DNA from: Agarophyton chilense
Taxonomy: Eukaryota > Rhodophyta > Florideophyceae > Gracilariales > Gracilariaceae
NCBI GenBank assembly: GCA_030374765.1
Contig: JARGXX010000113.1
Coordinates: 496,001-560,000, forward strand
Length of the DNA: 64,000 bases
Direction of reading: 5' to 3'
Shown: positions 53,293 to 64,000 of the stretch, piece by piece
Layout: every line of letters starts with the position of its first letter
Numbering within the stretch: position 1 is the first letter of the stretch
The notes under the pieces: model-generated
Told to the model about the DNA's origin: nothing
The model's input: only the letters and a program-made list of their open reading frames with translations
The model's database searches: none
Translations under genes and position numbers: made by a program

Positions 53293-54194
53293 AAGTGTAA
53301 TATAACTCAGAATGGTATTAGTAGGAGTTACGGGTTCAATCACCCGGCTTACCACAGATCAGAACTTCGTCGCCATATCGAATCGCGTACAACCATAAGG
53401 GTATGTCTGATAACGAATCTGCACTGTCCTCTTTGGCCCACCCACACAGAGATTCGGACACTTCGGCAGGCAACTGGAATACTCGAAGCTCTGCGCAAGC
53501 CCTCGCCCTTCCACTTGAGATCCCTTGAGAATTACTCCGCTCGGGTTGGTCCCGCATCCCTGCTCCACCTTACAGAAAGATTTCTACGTCTACTGCGAGG
53601 GCAGTGGTTTTTTCCCTTGCAGAAGACCAACAGGCGCAGAAAATACCGTTTGGACCGTGTTTCGTCCAAGTTCTGTGGGTCGAGCTCGAGCCCTATATGG
53701 TCGCTCAACTCCGCATAAAAATCGTATCCGTGTACCCATAGCAGTCAAAGAATATCTGAACCACAGCTTATTCCTGACCTACTCCAAACGGACCTTAGGC
53801 CGCTCATCCAGTTCAGGGTAGAAGATGTCCTCCCCCAATACCAGCCAAAATTCACCGAATGGGATACACAGAAAAGCCGTGTTGCTACCCTACTGGCTGT
53901 GATTGAGCAGCCTTCACCAGAAAACGTTATTTCAAGCTGAATGGATATGACACCTAAACACTCCGATGGGAACCAACTGGATACAAAGAGCCCGTAGATT
54001 GTCTATTTGGCCGCTTTCTCGCCGGCAGACCGACAGCAGGGCGAGAGGGACCGATCGATCACAAATCACCTGTAGATGGTTCATTAGACCGTTTATGTGA
54101 CAGCGGTCTTATCCCATAGAGATCTGCACGTAGATTAAAACAGTTCTTCGGGCGATGAAAATAACCACCGCTGTCGCTGAGGCTGGACAAGAAA
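53293..54194 (+). pseudogene. Decayed 5' region of relic I gag
   Basis: Position and length fit the N-terminal third of gag in A and B. The frames are short and I see no conserved motif, so this rests on context only. Confidence 0.3.
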
Positions 54195-54651
54195 CTGTAG
54201 TATTCTACTATGTCGGGGAATCCGATAGGATGATTTTTCGCGAAGTCGCGGTTGGAACTCATAAGTGAGTGATGTCATCAAACTTGTGATATGAAACGGC
54301 CCACCGCGTAGGATGCCAGGAGGCAGGGTACAGTGTTGGGACACGTGGTATCACGAGTGGAGTGGCCTGCAACGGCGCATGTAGTGGCGATCCACGTGGC
54401 AGGTTTTACTACCCTTTGTAGCTAAACGTCCATTAGGGACCATACCCATACTGTGGTTTGGCTAAGTGGCCGACCACTGGGTATTGTTTATATATTTATT
54501 TGGGCACTCACCCTGGCACACAGTATATAGTGCACCAGAGGTGAGCGCCGACTCCAAGTAAAGAAGACAACATGGGCATCATGACTATTCTGTTCCTCGC
54601 TTAGGATTCCTTAACCGGAGATTCGGACGAGCCATAATAGATAGTGAGCCC
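54195..54651 (-). repeat. Dispersed repeat R1, right copy (inverted)
   Basis: Reverse complement of 1-458. Its hairpin (54502-54549) has inner stem TGGTGCAC/GTGTGCCA where the left copy has TGGTACAC/GTGTACCA, a paired change. It seems to sit inside the gag remnant of relic I. No target duplication was found. Confidence 0.75.
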
Positions 54652-54987
54652 CCAACTACTTCAAGAGCCGTCTTGTACCTACGTTCCCTCAAGGTTTTAC
54701 AGTTGCACTGTTCACCCTCGCTGGCGAGTAGTGGCCTTGCACCCCGCTTCCAGCTCGCTGGTGTTGTAGCTCTACCACCCCTTTTACTTCGCCGCAAGGG
54801 ACTCATCGGTAGTCCGAACGCTGTCGCAAGTGTCTGCTCTCTCCGTTATAGCGGATACTACAGAAACCCTTCGGAATTGGGTCCCCAGAACACGGCACGA
54901 AAGAGTCATAGACGCCATAAGAGGCATCACTATTGCGACTATGATTTCAACTAATGCCGTACGCTGTCATCGGGCGCAGATTTCCGA

Positions 54988-55799
54988 ATGGATAGCGACG
55001 CCAATTGGAGAGGTCCTGCAATTGGCAAATCCTTTCGGAATCGTTCCCGCTTGGGTAAACCTGGGCTCACGCGCTCGACGCCCTTCAACGAACTGGTTGC
55101 TAACGTGTTAAACTACCGTACGTACCGTGTCTTAACCGGTCAGATACATACGACTCCCGCGCGGCTCACAAGATTCCTCGCTGCCAGAAGAAGATAAATA
55201 TCAAAGTGAAGGGACATTCTTTCTTTGACTCAAATCCGATATCTGTTCAGAACATAAGCAGAAAATTAAGATCGCATGAAACAAGAACTCAATTGCCGAA
55301 GCAGGAGCGCTCTGGTGTATCCCGTTTTCCGAACTGGTCCAGCTCATGTGCTAGTCCATTCCCGGCTTTTTGGGAAATCTCATCAATTACAACGACACCC
55401 ACATCGTCAATGTCACATATACGGGCCGGTTTAGTCTCCAAGCAGTCATCAGCACTGGTATTTAATCTCACCTGTAAATACCTACCAAATGCAGTACTAC
55501 TGTTCAACAAACCCCGCTAGATTGGCTTTTGACAGGAACCAATCCACTTCCAGATGCCTTCTCCGGAGATCTATTCGGTTTTGTTAGCCACCCGCGAGAA
55601 TAAGTATAAGCAGCGTCGTAACGAGAGTTATTACCTTCCCTGGTTTGCTAACTTGAAGGATAATGCCCTAAACCGCGGTCCAAAAAAAAATGTAGGGCAA
55701 GAGGTTTCGATGAATCCAAACGGTGAAGCGCAAGCTAAACCTGCTTTCCTTTCTGAAGGAAACGAAATGGAGTTGGAAAACGAAGAGGAAGGTTCTTAA
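54988..55799 (+). pseudogene. Relic I gag (capsid region)
   Basis: Shifting plus-strand frames match gag of A and B in order: VLNYRTYRVL (A: VDYRTYRLI), HSFFDSNPISV (B: SFTGDDPILV), NSIAEAGALWCIPFSELVQ (A: NGFFEGAAMWLFQFYLKG), and LLATRENKYKQ...YYLPWFANLKDNALNRGP (B: LVARYREQEP...YLELVQFARAEGDALRARNP). The last part (55554-55799) is an open frame of 81 codons but is only a gag fragment. Confidence 0.65.
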
Positions 55800-55879
55800 A
55801 GGAGAACTATCCCTCGGGAAAACAGAGCTTTGTACAGCAGTATTTCTACAATCCAAATCCTGACTTGAATGAGCTGCTC

Positions 55880-56330
55880 CCGGGTTAAATAGAAGATGAA
55901 TACCTTTTTGATGAACCGATCGGTATTCTGAGGAGCTTGAACTACAAAGTCGGTTCTCGTTCGGTTTTCGTTCTACTCTCATGTGTCCCGTCAAAAGGGT
56001 TCTTGAGACCAGAGCGAGACCGGACCTCATTTACGAACGACTTTTTCCACCGAAATGGATGTCTGAACTCTTCATTTGTTCGGTTTCCAACATTACTGAC
56101 GCATTGCCGAACCATATGGTTATTATTGGCGTTCTGCTTTTTCTTGTCATCATCGGTGGTTCTTGTGGTGAGGAACTGTTTCAAATCACCACCGACCTGG
56201 CCGACGGCTAAATACTTAGGCCTTTCTTTATAAACTGCTACTTTTTAGGAATTCTTCACAAGAAGCGGACGGTCTATTTGTATCACTCCCGAGCAATTGC
56301 CCTTCTGGTATAAAATTATTGATTTTCCGT
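55880..56330 (+). pseudogene. Relic I protease
   Basis: Two frames read SLNYKVGS and then RVLETRARPDLIYERLFPP. These align with RNYKVYADL and TVLDTGAGPNFIVESVLPP of element B. The catalytic Asp is now Glu and the Gly is Arg. The rest (HMVIIGVLLFLVIIGG) is the hydrophobic flap region of the protease, not a membrane anchor. LGILHKKRTVYLYHSRAIAL follows the next segment. Confidence 0.6.
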
Positions 56331-56385
56331 ATCGGGTACTTAATTTTCATCACAATCGCATACTGATCGGAACACTCCCTGCATA

Positions 56386-56490
56386 AAAGTGCTAGTCACT
56401 CCCCAAACCGTGACTCAACCGATGTCGGATATCTGCATTCGGATATCCGACATCTGGGAAATTACGGTTCGGCGAGTGATTAGCACTTTT
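56386..56490. repeat. 105-bp fold-back (palindromic) insertion in relic I
   Basis: Outer arms AAAAGTGCTAGTCACTC and GAGTGATTAGCACTTTT pair with two mismatches. Inner arms GATGTCGGATATC (56421-56433) and GATATCCGACATC (56442-56454) pair perfectly around TGCATTCG. AAACCGT and ACGGTT pair in between. It looks like a small MITE-type element. Immediately after it comes another short stem (GCCGGTCACCGGC). Confidence 0.7.
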
Positions 56491-56583
56491 TCGCCGGTCA
56501 CCGGCAGGGCCTCCGGCTTTTTTATTATCCATGCTCATCACAGTACGGAATGACAAGAGCTCACGCTTCTTAGCAGCACCATC

Positions 56584-56775
56584 ATGAAACTTATGCCGAA
56601 TGCTCCCTTTTTCGTCCAAGTTGCAAATTTTTCTGACCGCGAAATTCGTAGAAACAAGCGCTCCGTTATCTCTTTAGTACTCTTTACCTTGGTAGCGCAA
56701 TATTTTCCCATTTTTGCATTCCAACCAACCTTAAAGGACAGGATAGGATCGGAACACTGTCCTCTGCACGTTTGA
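56584..56775 (+). pseudogene. Relic I pol linker after the protease
   Basis: The plus strand reads LMPNAPFFVQVANFSDREI, which aligns with VTPNSPFRVLVANLGKAPQ of element B pol, in the segment between protease and RT. After this, relic C begins, so I is truncated here. Confidence 0.6.
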
Positions 56776-56859
56776 CAAAATTATGGGCTCCTTGGGCGAA
56801 ACATTCACCACTTTTTGCCACCCGTTTGTCGAAGGGTTTTCTCTTCTCCCCAACCAGTC

Positions 56860-58931
56860 TCACCCTACGGAAGAAGTGAATTCCATGATACCATTAAGGC
56901 GGAGGAAGTGGGTGACTCCGAGGGGATGAATATACTTGGAGCTCCTCCATCAAGGATTCACTTATACCACTTGGTGATATCGCAAAGATCTCCAACAGGT
57001 CACGCCCATCCGATGGAGTTTGTAGAATGGTTAGGGTCAATAACACTACAGACAGAAAATTTGGATACGATCGCCCTCTCTTAAGTCACAAACCAATTTG
57101 TCCCACAATTCGGCGGTTATCATTGCGGGTTGGAAGTAGAATCAATATGGTTCTTTTGGTATTTCCGCTAACCAGATGACCCATTGCGACTTATTGAAAG
57201 GCTACTGGCCGGCGGCGGTGAGAAACTTGTCGCTGTCAGCGGTTCTCACCCGTCCTTAATTAAAAACCTAATCGGTTTGGTGCTGTTGGGATGGCGAACG
57301 TCTTCGAACCGTCTCTTTACTCCTAAAGAAACGAGAGTAAAAATCTAAAGCTCGTCAGAGTCCACTATAATTTCACCAGAGTCAGCAGCGTCACATATTT
57401 TTGATGTATTTCATCCCGCCGAGGTATCCTAGTGACTTTTTTTACGTTTGAATCGAAACGAAGCTGGGTTTTTATCGTCGATAGGTAGTGAGGTTGTGCC
57501 AATACTCTTCTATCCTGGAGGCTTCCCTTCCGGTTTCACCCGAACTTTTCTACCTCGATCAACCATTCACCACCGTCGATTAAATTGAGCTTTATAGGTA
57601 GGCAGAGTACGCGGCGACGGTGAGTCAAGTTGGAACTGGCAGCTCTGAGACTCGCGGTATGCACATATCCCATAACTTCGAGTACTTCTCTCAACCTTTA
57701 AAAGATAGAAGCGAATGATACATCATTCGACTAGACTGGTGTGAGTCTTAAGATGTTCGTTTGTCGCTAAGTGTTCATAATACGAAAGTTTCGGCTTACT
57801 TTTGGATTCAGATATCTTGTAACCTCGAACATCATCACCTCATTTGGTTGATTGCCCTCTTAAAATGAAGCGTGCTGGTTGCCATCATACCTCTTGAGGC
57901 CGCCTGTTACCGTATCGACTGGGATTTCTGCAGTCCAAATTTGGACATCTATCGAGACGGTTTCTAAGCTGTAGGTTGTATATCCTCCATATCTCTGAGG
58001 GTTTCCCAGGATATTCGCCTTTTTTTACCAGAATATCATTCAGAGCATCGATTATACAGTAAAACGTTTGGATTCATAACTCGTTTAGAGCATGCATTAG
58101 CCCTGAGAATCTCGTCAAGTTCGGGAGGTTTTTTATACCCCAAAGTAGAGGATTATTCTTCGCCGCGACCGATACTAACACAGAGAGCCACCTGTTCATG
58201 GGACCCTTTCGAGCTCCGAATCGTATAAAGGTATTGCAGAGACTATCTTTTGTCGCTTCATGGGTCTTTTCACGCCTGGGAAGCTACCTGAAGGGTTTAA
58301 GCTACCAACACTTGCGGCTGTGACTCCCTTTCAACTGAGCTCCTCAAGGGTTAGTGGTCCGATTCGACATCACTTGGCGGTTATTTCTCGTCACCTGCCT
58401 CAACACATGATGGATTATGCTCCTGTGGTCGGTCTTCTGGCTCGAATGCGCAAGGCCTGCTTCACTAAATCCCAAATATTTGAAACTACATCCGTGGTCG
58501 CTTTTTTAACGCTCTTTGACGGTTTAATGACGAACTATGCGAAGTATATCCAAACGCTTACTCACTTTTGCAAACTTTAGAAACGGTTTCAATTGCACAT
58601 ATAACAACTCGCCACCATTCAGTTTAGGAACCTGGCTGGCGTCACTTTTGATGCGCCTTCCGATCATTTCATGGATCCCCTCCTAATTGCAAGTGTGAAC
58701 CCTGAGATTCTACAACGTACTACGTCTGTTCTTTCCTGTCAACCTATGTTTGTTAGGACTTCTCTTCCTGGTGGCGAGGCTAGTGGTCCTTTGTTTCCTT
58801 CAATGACTATGAGGTCTAGCCTTCCTAGCAATTTGTCTCCGTGGGTAGTGAATCAAGTTGGTCCTTCGCATTCTAAGGCTTCTCAACCTGTTCATCCTTC
58901 CACTTCGGTAGTCGAGAGCCAAACTTTCTGA
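56860..58931 (+). pseudogene. Relic C accessory gene (element A family)
   Basis: The plus strand follows the element A accessory from its leader (VGDSEGMN, A: VGDSEGID) through MHISHNFEYFSQPLKDR (A: MHMFHNVEFFSQPTKDR), LIWLIALLK, VLVAIIPLEAACYRIDWDF and RITPFQLSSSRVSGPIRHH-like C-terminal segments. It ends at TFLTNHP-like sequence by 58931. Many stops and shifts are present. The conserved core survives best, as it does between A and B. Orientation relative to pol is the same as in A. Confidence 0.78.
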
Positions 58932-59179
58932 CAAACCACCCCGGTGGTTCTTGCGGTGACTGTCTGCCACTTGACTTTGTTAGTGTGTACTTTGGTACAA
59001 AATTGTTGTCTCTTTTTGTTTCATTCTTGTGGTCCATCGCATATCTCTTTGTAACTACTTCTGCACGCTTATGCGTCGAGTCTGACAAAAGAGAAGCTTT
59101 TTCCTCCCCCTTTCCAAGACCTGCGTAGCACGTAGATCTGAGCATACCCGTCTGGAGATATGGGGTCCTTGGTGCGGTG

Positions 59180-59340
59180 CCAATAATTCATACGGAAGTG
59201 TGGTGGTATGGCGGATGTGGTTCGAGGGTATCTACTTCAGATCCCTAGCCGTACCCCCAAACGGTTTTATTTAGACAGTTGTAGGCTCGGTATGGCCGAT
59301 CCAGCGGTCCACGCGAAATTTATTTGAGATCTGGTCCTGT
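59180..59340 (-). pseudogene. Relic C chromodomain
   Basis: The minus strand reads ISNKFRVDRWIGHT before a stop and then WGYG-like remains. The first part aligns with the region around the in-frame stop of element A (TSD*FPVDRLVGHT). The stop codon of A is AAA (Lys) here, so IN and chromodomain were joined in the common ancestor. Confidence 0.65.
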
Positions 59341-59345
59341 TGTAT

Positions 59346-59728
59346 TTAGGTATCCCTATCTCGAAGATTTATCGATTCTGGAATCTTATTTATGAGGTTC
59401 CGGAAAAGAGGTTTTGATTCCATCGTTTCAGGTCCTTTTTCTCTCTCTTGTGGGTGTAGGTAGTCTAAATGATTGGCTTGAAGGTCGTGATTTACATTAA
59501 ATGGGGTGAGCTCTTCCGAGGGTCTAGAAAGCAGAGATAGGGTTCTGAGACTACGGGTTGAGATGCCTGCTTCAATAAGATGCTGAAACATTCCAGATTC
59601 TACCAACGTAATAGGGTCAATTCATATTGTTATGGCTATTTAATTTTGTTCAAACGTAACGGTATGGTCTGCTGCCTTCGATACCATACACTATCCAGCT
59701 AATTTAAGTAGAAGTTTCGAATTGATAT
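59346..59728 (-). pseudogene. Relic C integrase C-terminus
   Basis: The minus strand reads FQHLIEAGISTRSLRTLSLL, matching VQHRMEAGTSAREPRAVALR of element A, then the Leu/Asp-rich tail. It is separated from the rest of integrase by insertion J. Confidence 0.65.
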
Positions 59729-61115
59729 TGTGAGGCGTTTAAAACGCACGAGTGAAACGCGTGCCGCTTCTTGTATATGAACGCAAGCGACGCGCATCGG
59801 TCCTAGAGTTTCACTCAACAAATATAGGAATGAAGCTATTATTTGGACGCAACGCTGTAGAAAGAAGATTTATTTAGACCCACAAATTCAGTACGAAACG
59901 CAAATGCGTTCTGCGTCGAGTAAGGCGCGCAATTAGGACAGGATGGCCGGTACCGCACCGGAAGCTGCACGGATTCTCGCGTCGGCCTTCCTCGAAACTG
60001 TCAATATAAGGCCGACCTCTGTTGGCTTCGACCAACTCTGGTCAAGTCGGATCGACCAAAAGCGCCTCACCCCCCTCTCTCCTTTGGTACCAAAACTTTC
60101 TCTCATCACAGCCTGTGCCTCTCTTGCCATCAACTCCCTTCCTCGTCTTTCTTTACTTGGGGGTCGGGTCTACTTTCTATGGCGACTGAGCCGTCATTTT
60201 CTGCGAACCCGTCACTCACGTGGGACTGTTTAGTGCCTCCTGTTGTTAACAGAACCGCGTGATACGTTGTAGGGCTCACACTCTACGGCCATTCGAAATT
60301 CGTTCAAGAGTAAGTGACTTTCACTGCTCTTTTAGTATTTTGTGCTAGCACTGACTTTTACCTGTCTTGCATGTAGTGCTAACGTCTTCAATTTCTTCGA
60401 GTGAATATTCAGCTGTGCAAGGTTTTAGCTCGGAAGTGGAAGCCATCAGCCTCACTAAGGAAGCCACATCCCTTACTGACTTTTCACCCTCTACCGAACC
60501 CCTTAGCAACTTGCGCGCCCAACACATCCTTTGGGTCGTCTCTCAGCCTGAGAAGCGTCGCCGCCATTATCCATCTCGTAAACCGTCCCTGAAGCGCTGT
60601 GCCGTTTGCAGCATCAACGTGCAGAGCAAGTCCCAATTAAAGGTACATCAAGGCGGTCGTAAGCACCAAATCGCACTGCGACGAGCTTTTTACAAAGACA
60701 CCGACGTCCGGTGCCGTGTATGCGATATCAAGTTCCCCAACGCCCACGATCTCCGAGTTCATTATAAAAGTCGTCGTTATCGTGCGGGCGTCAGAAAGAA
60801 GAACAATACTATTTTCTAGAATGTTTGCGATATATACATCCAGTCTTTAAATCGTGTTATAGGCCTTTATACATTTCATTTGTTACATTACACCTTTATA
60901 CCTTCGCCTCTGCCTGCCACATATATATTGGTAATTTTATCATTCGAACTCCCTACCCATTACACTCCTTCTTTCTGTCATCTTTCTTTGATTTCTTTTC
61001 TTTGCCCTATCCTGGGCTGGTACTCTCGAGAGCATATCTACTAATTGCGTCCCACTGAGTTGAAGCCACCCGCGTTGTGCCCACTGACTGACTTTGAACG
61101 GATATGACGTTTACA
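59729..61115. mobile_element. Insertion J: 1387-bp TG...CA element carrying a zinc-finger gene
   Basis: Compared with element A, relic C is interrupted here. The insertion starts TGTGAGGCG, ends CGTTTACA and is flanked by GATAT on both sides (59724-59728, 61116-61120), as for an LTR or solo LTR made by an integrase. I find no long repeat within it. It contains a C2H2 gene on the plus strand. It may be a solo LTR with coding capacity, or a non-autonomous element that has captured a gene. Confidence 0.72.
60309..60819 (+). CDS. Two-finger C2H2 (JAZ/matrin-type) protein in insertion J, probably spliced
   Basis: The open frame up to TAG at 60817-60819 contains two zinc fingers: CAVCSINVQSKSQLKVHQGG followed by RKH (CX2CX12HX5H), and CRVCDIKFPNAHDLRVHYKS followed by RRY, whose last His is Tyr. 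Long spacing between His residues is typical of JAZ/matrin-type fingers, which often bind double-stranded RNA. The frame has no ATG at all before the fingers. A good intron, GTAAGT at 60310 to TGCATGTAG ending 60376, would join A (60309) to TG (60377) and create ATG, giving 147 residues. An in-frame TAG lies upstream of that ATG. Function and expression are unknown. Confidence 0.6.
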
Positions 61116-61120
61116 GATAT

Positions 61121-62116
61121 CTCTATCAATAACTACACCACCTGATTTGTTACCCGGGAGTTATCTTGTGCCTGAAGGTGGGTGATTAATGATGAATTAC
61201 TGTTCCGTAGATACAGGGACCACTTTGATTACCTGATGGTTGCAGTCGGTCTTGTAATTCTATTGGGGTGCAGTGAGGCGACTCTTTGCATGTTTGAGAG
61301 TGCTCCTGAATAACACGAGGGTATTTCGCCTGACCTCGGCAGGGGTCTGTGTGCCGGATGCTTTGCTTCTGGCTGGATCCCTTTGCACAACAATACTTGA
61401 CAGTAATCGCGTAAGATCTAAGACGAAGTGGGTACTCAGCGTGGACCGGTGTAACTGAAGTTTGTAGGAGTATGTGAGCTGTTGCACCATCTCATCTCAA
61501 CCAGTTTGGTGCTCTTCCGTATATTGTTGTGGTTTCGATACAAATGGGTGGTTAACGCGCTTAACCTGTCCGTCCTTCTCTGGGTTGTACGTATTAGTGA
61601 AGTAGTGATTAGTACCCAAGAAGGGTACAGACTGTCTCAAAGATTTTCGATGCCAAGTTTTCATCTTTATCAGTGAGTTAGTACAATTCCGCAACATACA
61701 GACCCAAATGTTAGGGGACAAATTCCCCAGCGTCGTTGACTTTCGTATCCATCAACTGCATGGCTCTGGTGAGGTTTGAGAACTTGTCAGGGATCACTAG
61801 GATTTAATGGCACCCATTTTTGGTTTTGAAAAGTAGTTTTAGATGGCCTATCGCCACCAACTTCAATGGTCTCACTACTGCGCACATCTTGAGGAATGTT
61901 TTATGCTTCGAATACCCCCTCAGGTACGAACACAGGATACGGATGTATCTACAAAGATATAAACATCATGGGCTATGTTAGGCTAGTAAAACTGCTGCCT
62001 CAAGGTATATTTAATTCTCGTGGCGCAAAAGGGGCCCGAAAGTCGCGGGTAGTGCGGGATGTAAAGGGACCTTTGGCGAAGCGCCTTCGGAACCACCCTC
62101 TAAAGGCTTTCATATC
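61121..62116 (-). pseudogene. Relic C integrase core
   Basis: The minus strand keeps stretches such as QQLTYSYKLQLHRST (A: QPLIYSYNLQVHLST), FGTNHYFTNTYNPEKDGQVKRVNH (A: HYFTTAYHPQTNRQVERFNH) and parts of the zinc module. The catalytic Glu in QVERF is Lys. Near 62117 the match jumps from the IN N-terminus into RNase H, so about 340 bp present in A are missing. Confidence 0.7.
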
Positions 62117-63620
62117 TTGTGCTTGATTCCTGGAAGGTACTGTACGTCTTGTTCAAACTTCGACAGTCTCAATCTTTAACGCGCAAATCGACCAGGCGCA
62201 TCGGAAAGTTTCATTGCTCTCTTCAAGGCATCTTGATCTGTGCCAAGTGAAAAAACTGGACATAAATAAAAGGACGGAGATTCTTCATGCCTTATGCTCC
62301 TTCCAGACAATTCATTTTGGGTAATGTGTAATTCTACCCGCTGTCATTTACAGCACAGGTTCTATTACATTATAAGTAGTTGCTATCATTTTTGTTGCTG
62401 TTGATTGATATAACATCCAATTTGGGCATAGGATGCGTCTGTATCCGGCGTGTACGAAAAATCTGTTTTCGATAAACTCAAGATGGATGTTAACCGAAGC
62501 GCTCGCTTCAAATCCTTGAAGGCATCCATATCCTCGTTCTTAAGAATCTGCAACCGTTTCGGTTCACCTTTTCGGAGCTCTTTATTAAGGGGAGCTGCTT
62601 TTTTCGCTAGTCCCTTGACAAAGTGGAGATAGACCTTTCATCAATCTACAACGGATCGTAAGTCCATCTGACGTCGTGGCATTTTAACCTTTTCTACCGC
62701 TCAAATGTCGCTTTGCGAAACATCTGCGGTACCCAGGCCTATGATTGGGCCAAGATATGTAACTGTTCCGGTGAAGAAGACGCATTTGCGAAGCTTCAGC
62801 GTTATCCCTACCTCTATCAGAAGGGTTATTACGCTGCAAACGTGGGCAAAGTGCTATTCTACTAATTTGGAGTAGATGATTACACAATCGATGTACATTA
62901 GTGCGTTTGATTACTCAACCTTTGTAAAGGTAGTTTCCAGCGCTCTTTAAAACGTAGCTGGAGTATTTTGCAAGCCAAATGAATTTTCTCAAAGCGAAAC
63001 AAGACTTTATGGCACGTGAAGGTCGTTTTTTCTCGATCTTTCTAACCTACAGGTATTTGCAAATAACAACAATTGGAATCCAACGTGGGGAATATCTTCA
63101 CAACTCCCAACGAGTCGATGCAGTCGACCATTTCAGGTAACGGTTACGAATACCTCACGGTAACACTATGTAGCCTGTAGTAGCCCACATAAAACCTCAT
63201 AAGGATATCCCCTTTTCTCTTGATGCAGAACCACCGGACTAGCTCAGTCTGAGTTGGGTAGTTCTAGTACGCCTTCATGGATCATTAGCCACACTTCTTT
63301 GAGTTCTACATCTCTTGTGCTCGGATCTGTAAGGTATGGTTGCTGCTATATCGGCTTCGAGTTAGGGAGGAGCTTAGAGCGATGTTGTGTAGCCTTCTGT
63401 GGCCTGAATTTGGCCAAGAAGGTCTGAACGCTTGGTTTCGAACATCTACACGATACCGATAGTACTGCTCCACAGTTCTGCGTTGTCTTCAACCATCTCG
63501 ACTGTATCTTTTGATTTCCTCTCAGGGTCAAGTTTTGGATTCTTCTGTCTGTAGAACGATGCCTTATTGGTTACATTTTCTTTGAAGTTGATGTTTATCG
63601 ATACCTTTGTAGTTGTGGAC
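62117..63620 (-). pseudogene. Relic C RNase H, reverse transcriptase and start of pol
   Basis: Alignable to element A from about 9100 to 10680 at DNA level: the RNase H region, the linker with LLKELRKGEPKR, the RT region around the catalytic box and the segment before it. Every frame is broken. Confidence 0.68.
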
Positions 63621-64000
63621 GCATTTCAATGCCTGACTTTCTTATCTCCGAAGACCTCTCTCACACCAGTATGAGATATGGTGAGGACCCCTTATGGTTG
63701 TACCGGCGGTGGTACTCTCACAGCGGTAATTTTCGGCAAGCGACTCCACCCTCCGCTTCTGTCCTCTTCGGTTTCTTCCGACGTCATTCAAGGAGTCAGA
63801 CGAATTGTGTTTGGAACCACCTCCATGGGTATCCTTTGAACTAAACCAGCAATATGTGGGAAGCAATAAAATTGAAAATCTACCTTTCGCTGGATCTCTT
63901 CACTTTGCATCGAAGCTTGTATGTACTCACTACCATTCTGAAAATGATTGCAATGAATGTAATGTTACGTTTGGAACAGACACGGTATGCCTATTTCCAT
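63621..64000 (-). pseudogene. Relic C: pol joined to gag by a deletion
   Basis: Up to about 63735 the DNA follows element A near 10680. It then follows gag of A near 12900-13020 (TCGGTTTCTTC, CTCCATGGGTATCC). About 2.2 kb covering the zinc knuckle, the protease and much of the capsid region are therefore deleted. Gag continues past the window edge in very diverged form. Confidence 0.6.

Noticed and set aside
1..54651. One giant transposon with R1 as terminal inverted repeats and host genes as cargo
   Set aside because: The content is explained by independent retroelements with their own target duplications and ordinary housekeeping genes. The right R1 lies inside a gag relic, and no transposase is present.
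55981..56211. Small open frame with a hydrophobic stretch (HMVIIGVLLFLVIIGG), like a one-pass membrane peptide
   Set aside because: Its N-terminal half aligns with the protease of element B (RVLETRARPDLIYERLFPP with TVLDTGAGPNFIVESVLPP), and its place between gag and pol remnants fits. The hydrophobic part is protease core.

Overview
The window is nuclear DNA of a eukaryote. It contains a small cluster of host genes without visible introns, set in a sea of nested LTR retrotransposons. The four host genes (34.5-43.2 kb) are a PiT/PHO89-type Na+/phosphate symporter, a divergent PTC7-like PP2C phosphatase, the histone acetyltransferase HAT1, and the nucleoporin Nup84/Nup107. Compact single-exon genes in islands between Ty3/gypsy and Ty1/copia blocks are a pattern known from florideophyte red algae. 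I offer a red alga as the likeliest source, but only as an inference.

The left half is a nest that can be reconstructed from reading frames. A decayed copia element (E, + strand) is split into four pieces (about 2960-3222, 14432-14848, 27153-27646, 32793-33159). Three elements interrupt it: gypsy element A (3223-14431, target duplication ctttg/cttcg), gypsy element B (14849-27147, duplication CAAAA) and copia element D (27647-32792, duplication ACAGT). The copia RT/RNase H frame resumes across each joint. A further gypsy relic (H) lies to the left of E, and a relic of the D family (G) to its right.

A and B are chromodomain-bearing Ty3/gypsy elements with gag, PR, RT, RNase H, IN and CHD. Both also carry a long extra gene of unknown function, antisense to gag-pol, starting near or inside the 3' LTR and running convergently towards the chromodomain. 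Its product is the same family in A and B, and it recurs in relics H and C. This antisense accessory gene is the best candidate here for something undescribed.

Right of the host genes lies a D-family copia relic (F, 43.8-47.8 kb), then 4.2 kb of AT-rich DNA with nothing recognised. After that come a gypsy relic on the + strand (I, LTR end at about 53273, primer-binding site, gag and protease remnants to 56.8 kb) and an A-like relic on the - strand for pol (C, 56.9-63.9 kb). C is interrupted by a 1387-bp TG...CA insertion (J, 59729-61115, duplication GATAT). J carries a two-finger C2H2 gene whose start codon appears to be made by splicing. A 457-bp repeat with a conserved hairpin occurs in opposite orientations at the left window edge and at 54.2-54.65 kb.

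Almost all element genes carry lesions. D is closest to intact, with one stop in pol. The antisense gene of B is a clean 597-codon frame.
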